From Candidatus Nitrotoga sp. HW29 (GTDB lineage: Bacteria > Pseudomonadota > Gammaproteobacteria > Burkholderiales > Gallionellaceae), in assembly GCF_924101635.2 (NCBI RefSeq), contig NZ_CAKMAA020000096.1, positions 1-37,740 on the forward strand: DNA of 37,740 nt, given 5' to 3'. The position numbers and the translations under genes were made by a program. Below are positions 34,065-37,740 of this stretch, piece by piece (position 1 is the first letter of the stretch; each line of letters begins with the position of its first letter). Under the pieces are notes generated by a model, which made no database searches, was not told the origin of the DNA, and worked only from the letters and a program-made list of their open reading frames with translations.

Positions 34065-34239
34065 GCAAAATTTATTGCCTGTTGTTCATGCTTGTTCAGT
34101 TTTTTCAAAAATGAATTAGCTGGGGTGTCGTTGTTTCGGACTATTGTCACTAGGCTGAAGTGTGGTTTACTTGGTTTAATGTAGCCTCAATAACGTTCAG
34201 CTGTGGCTGATTTCATACTATTCCTTCCTGCCCAGGATT

Positions 34240-34275
34240 ATTGAGATACAGTTCTTCTTTAGATTCTGTATCAAT
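34240..34275 (+). promoter_or_regulatory. leuC leader hairpin 1
   Basis: ATTGAGATACAG at 34240-34251 pairs with CTGTATCAAT at 34266-34275 except for a 2-base bulge, with a 14-base loop. It is the first of two adjacent hairpins in the leuC leader. No Leu-rich leader peptide is visible. Confidence 0.45.
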
Positions 34276-34278
34276 AGA

Positions 34279-34299
34279 GGCTGTCCGTGGCGGACAGCC
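34279..34299 (+). promoter_or_regulatory. leuC leader hairpin 2
   Basis: GGCTGTCC at 34279-34286 and GGACAGCC at 34292-34299 form a perfect 8-bp stem with a 5-base loop, directly after hairpin 1 and 43 bases before the preferred leuC ATG. No T-run follows, so it is not a complete terminator by itself. Confidence 0.5.
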
Positions 34300-34342
34300 C
34301 ACATGCTGTGGCATAATCATGCGCTATAAAACGAAAGCGAGC

Positions 34343-35746
34343 ATGGGTACACAAACTCTTTACGACAAACTTTGGAACAGCCATGTGGTGCACGAAGAGC
34401 CCGATGGCACCACGTTGATTTATATCGATCGCCATTTGGTACATGAAGTGACCAGTCCACAAGCATTTGAGGGTTTGCGGCTGGCTGGGCGCAAGCCCTG
34501 GCGTATAACTTCCATGCTCGCCGTAGCAGATCATAATGTACCGACTACAGATCGTACGCAGGGTATTGCCGATCCGATTTCACGGCTACAAGTGGAGACT
34601 TTGGACAGTAATTGTGATGAGCTTGGTATTACCGAGTTCAGAATGGCGGATGTGCGCCAAGGCATTGTGCATGTCATCGGACCGGAGCAGGGTGCGACCT
34701 TGCCGGGCATGACCGTGGTGTGTGGTGATTCGCACACTAGTACGCATGGTGCGTTTGCTGCGCTGGCGTTTGGCATTGGTACATCAGAGGTCGAGCATGT
34801 GATGGCGACACAGTGTTTACTGATGAAAAAAGCCCGTGTTATGCAAGTGTTAGTGGAAGGCACGCTTGGTAAAGGTGTGACTGCCAAAGACTTGGTGCTG
34901 GCGGTGATCGGCAAAATTGGTACGGCGGGTGGAACGGGCTATGCGATTGAATTTGCAGGTAGCGCGATTCGAGGGCTGTCCATGGAAGGGCGAATGACAG
35001 TATGCAACATGGCTATTGAAGCAGGTGCCCGCGCTGGCATGATAGCGGTGGATGACACTACGATCCGCTACCTCAAGGGACGGCCTTTTGTGCCGCAAGG
35101 TGAACTATGGGACAAGGCGGTAGATTACTGGCATACCTTGCATAGCGACGAAAATGCGCAGTTCGACAAGGTGGTAAAACTAGATGCTGGGGAAATAAAA
35201 CCGCAAGTAACTTGGGGCACCTCGCCGGAAATGGTGGTGGCGATAGATGGCAATGTACCTGATCCGGCACGTGAGAGCGACCCCGTGAAGCGCAGCAGTA
35301 TGGATCTTTCTTTAAATTATATGGGATTGCGGCCGAATACGCCGATTATCGAAATTCAGATTGATAAAGTATTTATCGGTTCCTGTACCAATGCTCGTAT
35401 TGAAGATTTGCGCGCTGCGGCAGAGGTGGTGCGCGGCAAGCATATTGCTGTCAATGTGAAGCTGGCGATGGCGGTGCCTGGTTCTGGGTTAGTCAAGCAG
35501 CAGGCTGAGCGCGAAGGCTTGGACAAAATATTTGTCGAGGCGGGTTTCGAGTGGCGCGAGCCAGGATGTTCTATGTGTCTTGCAATGAATGCGGACAAAC
35601 TGGAGCCAGGTGAACGATGTGCTTCAACTTCCAACCGCAATTTTGAAGGACGGCAGGGGCCGGGCGGCAGGACCCATTTGGTGAGTCCTGAGATGGCCGC
35701 GGCAGCAGCGATTGCCGGTCATTTTGTAGATGTCAGAAGCTTTTAG
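34343..35746 (+). CDS. leuC: 3-isopropylmalate dehydratase large subunit
   Basis: LeuC with LeuD isomerises 2- to 3-isopropylmalate in leucine synthesis. Starting at the ATG at 34343 ([11 protein letters not shown]), which matches homologues, the product is 467 residues. An upstream open stretch to 34241 looks like leader. The [4Fe-4S] ligands are C348 ([10 protein letters not shown]), C409 and C412 (PGCSMCLAM). [11 protein letters not shown] and [12 protein letters not shown] substrate motifs are intact. Two leader hairpins precede it, and a small lipoprotein gene lies between it and leuD. Confidence 0.95.
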   Translation: MGTQTLYDKLWNSHVVHEEPDGTTLIYIDRHLVHEVTSPQAFEGLRLAGRKPWRITSMLAVADHNVPTTDRTQGIADPISRLQVETLDSNCDELGITEFRMADVRQGIVHVIGPEQGATLPGMTVVCGDSHTSTHGAFAALAFGIGTSEVEHVMATQCLLMKKARVMQVLVEGTLGKGVTAKDLVLAVIGKIGTAGGTGYAIEFAGSAIRGLSMEGRMTVCNMAIEAGARAGMIAVDDTTIRYLKGRPFVPQGELWDKAVDYWHTLHSDENAQFDKVVKLDAGEIKPQVTWGTSPEMVVAIDGNVPDPARESDPVKRSSMDLSLNYMGLRPNTPIIEIQIDKVFIGSCTNARIEDLRAAAEVVRGKHIAVNVKLAMAVPGSGLVKQQAEREGLDKIFVEAGFEWREPGCSMCLAMNADKLEPGERCASTSNRNFEGRQGPGGRTHLVSPEMAAAAAIAGHFVDVRSF

Positions 35747-35773
35747 TATTGCTTTGTGCACAGGAGAAAAGTA

Positions 35774-35923
35774 ATGAGAATGCTTAAATTTATGTTGGTG
35801 GTAGTGTTGTTCTTGGGGATGGCAGGATGTAATACCGTAGGAGGATTTGGCAAGGATTTGTCTAAAGTCGGCGATAAGATTGAGAAAACAGCGGATGAGG
35901 TAAAGAATAGCAATGGGAAATAG
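35774..35923 (+). CDS. Small entericidin-like lipoprotein
   Basis: This 49-residue gene has a signal peptide ending in the lipobox-like MAGC (C19), then [17 protein letters not shown], typical of the entericidin EcnA/EcnB family. AGGAG precedes its ATG. It starts 27 bases after leuC and ends 2 bases before leuD, so it is co-transcribed with the leu genes. In E. coli entericidins are a toxin-antidote pair of membrane lipoproteins. The role in this operon is unknown, but the same arrangement is reported from several betaproteobacterial genomes. Confidence 0.85.
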   Translation: MRMLKFMLVVVLFLGMAGCNTVGGFGKDLSKVGDKIEKTADEVKNSNGK

Positions 35924-35925
35924 TA

Positions 35926-36564
35926 ATGGATAAGTTTGTCTGTGTTAATGGTTTGGTTGTACCGCTCGACCGTGCCAACGTGGATACGGATGCGATCATT
36001 CCCAAGCAGTTTTTAAAATCGATTAAGCGTGCCGGTTTTGGCCCTAACTTGTTTGACGAGTGGCGTTATCTTGATCACGGCGAACCGGGTATGGACAATT
36101 CCAGGCGGCCGCTGAATCCGGATTTTGTGCTGAACCAGACGCGTTATGATGGTGCACAAATTTTGTTGGCCCGTGAGAATTTTGGCTGTGGCTCATCGCG
36201 TGAGCACGCGCCGTGGGCACTGGATGATTACGGTTTTCGCGCTATCATTGCGCCCAGCTTTGCAGACATTTTCTGTAATAACTGTTTTAAAAATGGTTTA
36301 TTGCCAATCGTGCTGGATACTGCAAGTGTCGATGACTTGTTCCAGGCGGTAACCGCAACGCCGGGCTATCATCTCCAGATTGATCTGGTGCAACAGAGCA
36401 TTATTGCGCCCAATGGGGTGGTGTATAACTTTGAGGTAGATGCTTTTCGTAGAAATTGCTTGTTAAATGGATTGGATGACATTGGGCTGACCTTGCAGCA
36501 TGTGAAGGAGATCAAGGAATATGAAACACGGCGTAAATCTGAAGCACCGTGGTTGTTTGCTTGA
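35926..36564 (+). CDS. leuD: 3-isopropylmalate dehydratase small subunit
   Basis: LeuD provides the substrate-binding domain of the isopropylmalate isomerase. The 212-residue product has the [15 protein letters not shown] substrate motif at 85-99 and the N-terminal [12 protein letters not shown] region. It starts 2 bases after the small lipoprotein stop and precedes leuB by about 34 bases, without frameshift or truncation. Confidence 0.96.
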   Translation: MDKFVCVNGLVVPLDRANVDTDAIIPKQFLKSIKRAGFGPNLFDEWRYLDHGEPGMDNSRRPLNPDFVLNQTRYDGAQILLARENFGCGSSREHAPWALDDYGFRAIIAPSFADIFCNNCFKNGLLPIVLDTASVDDLFQAVTATPGYHLQIDLVQQSIIAPNGVVYNFEVDAFRRNCLLNGLDDIGLTLQHVKEIKEYETRRKSEAPWLFA

Positions 36565-36598
36565 GCCAATTGCGTAGAACGAAAAGAAAGTTGAGTTT

Positions 36599-37684
36599 AT
36601 GAAAATTGCTGTATTGCCGGGTGACGGCATTGGGCCAGAAATTGTTGCACAAGCTGCCAAGGTGCTAGAGGCCTTGCGACGCGAGGGGGTGTCGTTAGAG
36701 CTGGAATATGCACCTATTGGAGGTGCGGGATATGATGCTTCGGGTGATCCGCTACCGGATGCTACGCTGAACTTGGCACAGCAGTCGGATGCCGTATTGC
36801 TTGGAGCAGTGGGGGGCTATCAATATGACGCACTGCCGCGCTTGCTACGTCCGGAACAAGGTCTGCTGCGTATTCGTAAAGGGCTCAATCTGTTTGCTAA
36901 TTTGCGCCCGGCGCAGCTGTATCCGGAGTTGGCAAGTGCATCTCCGTTACGTCTGGAATTGGTGTCTGGGTTAGATATTATGATTCTGCGGGAATTGACC
37001 GGTGATATTTATTTTGGCCAGCCGCGCGGCATTCGGACGCTTGATAATGGTGAGCGTCAAGGTTTTGATACCATGGTTTACAGTGAATCTGAGATTTCCC
37101 GTGTAGCGCATGTCGGCTTTCAGATTGCCATGAAACGCGCTGGCGAAAATGGTATAGGAAAAGTTTGTTCGGTGGATAAAGCTAATGTGCTGGATACGAG
37201 CATGTTTTGGCGTGAAATAGTGACGGAGGTAGCAAAGGCGTATCCCACAGTTGAGCTGTCGCATATGTATGTGGACAACGCTGCGATGCAATTGGTGCGG
37301 GCACCCAAGCAGTTTGATGTCATTCTTACCGGTAATATTTTCGGTGATATCCTGTCGGATCAAGCTTCCATGTTGACTGGTTCCATCGGTATGCTGCCTT
37401 CCGCTTCATTGGATGCAAACAACAAGGGTTTATATGAGCCTTGCCATGGTTCCGCACCAGATATCGCAGGTAAAAATGTTGCCAATCCATTGGCAACAAT
37501 TTTGTCATTAGCAATGATGATGCGTTATACATTTGCCCGTGCAGATATCGCACAACGCATTGAGTCCGCAGTACGTAAAACTCTGCAGCGGGGTTTACGT
37601 ACTGCGGACATTGCTGAGGCGGGTATGGATAAAATTGGTACGGATGCGATGGGTGATGCTGTGGTTGCGGCGTTGTTAAATTAA
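36599..37684 (+). CDS. leuB: 3-isopropylmalate dehydrogenase
   Basis: LeuB oxidises and decarboxylates 3-isopropylmalate using NAD. The 361-residue product has GDGIGPE at 8-14, the arginine-rich [10 protein letters not shown] region, catalytic K194, metal ligands D226, D250 and D254 ([17 protein letters not shown]) and the [11 protein letters not shown] loop. AAAGAAAG lies before the ATG. It is the last gene in the window. The remaining 56 bases hold no recognisable element, and the next gene (asd in many relatives) is out of view. Confidence 0.96.
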   Translation: MKIAVLPGDGIGPEIVAQAAKVLEALRREGVSLELEYAPIGGAGYDASGDPLPDATLNLAQQSDAVLLGAVGGYQYDALPRLLRPEQGLLRIRKGLNLFANLRPAQLYPELASASPLRLELVSGLDIMILRELTGDIYFGQPRGIRTLDNGERQGFDTMVYSESEISRVAHVGFQIAMKRAGENGIGKVCSVDKANVLDTSMFWREIVTEVAKAYPTVELSHMYVDNAAMQLVRAPKQFDVILTGNIFGDILSDQASMLTGSIGMLPSASLDANNKGLYEPCHGSAPDIAGKNVANPLATILSLAMMMRYTFARADIAQRIESAVRKTLQRGLRTADIAEAGMDKIGTDAMGDAVVAALLN

Positions 37685-37740
37685 TTTAACCTGATTAGTT
37701 ACCTGCCTCAGTTGGATGCAATTTTCTACGCACAAGCTCA

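Noticed and set aside
34072-34342. Leucine attenuator leader peptide upstream of leuC
   Set aside because: No short frame with a run of Leu codons was found, and the hairpins lack a T-run.
1-37740. CRISPR arrays, tRNA or rRNA genes, insertion sequences and prophage genes
   Set aside because: No regularly spaced repeats, tRNA-like folds, transposase or phage proteins were recognised by eye.

Overview
The window looks like chromosomal core DNA from a betaproteobacterium. The gene orders seen here are argD-argF-argG beside rpsT, hisC-B-H-A-F-I-E then a HIT protein and tatABC, and leuC-entericidin-leuD-leuB. Together with ErpA, YajQ, PpnP, a bifunctional SpoT and moderate GC with AT-rich spacers, these suggest Nitrosomonadales, possibly a Gallionellaceae relative. 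The family-level placement is inference from gene order and protein style only. No tRNA, rRNA, CRISPR array, insertion sequence or prophage was seen.

Layout. 1-2772: a promoter region with phased AT-rich repeats, then a membrane-anchored M23 peptidase overlapped by anmK (cell-wall turnover and recycling). 2982-3332: erpA on the minus strand. 3823-8373: a tight five-gene plus-strand operon of PepSY-type membrane protein, exported DUF2271 protein, exported DUF4198 protein, ApbE flavin transferase and membrane-anchored flavodoxin/FNR reductase. The DUF2271 protein carries an ApbE-type flavinylation motif, so the operon reads as a trans-membrane flavin electron-transfer module. 8686-12087: mutY and an AsmA-family gene, minus strand. 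12493-14322: a Tat-exported ferritin-like protein, a small cupredoxin and a SufR-like Cys-rich regulator. 14411-18754: yajQ, ppnP, argG, argF and argD, minus strand. 19278-19541: rpsT with a clear promoter and terminator.

19776-24541: histidine genes hisC to hisE (hisG and hisD are not here), ending in a hairpin terminator. 24646-26784: HIT protein and tatABC. 26827-27984: DegS-like protease, minus strand. 28241-28987: NIF3-family protein. 28997-29629: an unrecognised protein, minus strand. 29908-32028: spoT. 32286-34064: Atm1-type ABC exporter. 34343-37684: leuC, a 49-residue entericidin-like lipoprotein, leuD and leuB.

How the parts relate. Iron and redox recur: ErpA and an Atm1-like exporter (Fe-S biogenesis and trafficking), Fe-S enzymes (MutY, LeuC), a predicted Fe-S regulator beside an exported ferritin-like protein and a copper protein, and a flavinylated reductase module. 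The Tat system encoded here could export the ferritin-like protein, which has a twin-arginine signal. The most interesting systems are the 3.8-8.4 kb flavinyl-transfer cassette and the 12.4-14.3 kb ferritin/cupredoxin/regulator trio.
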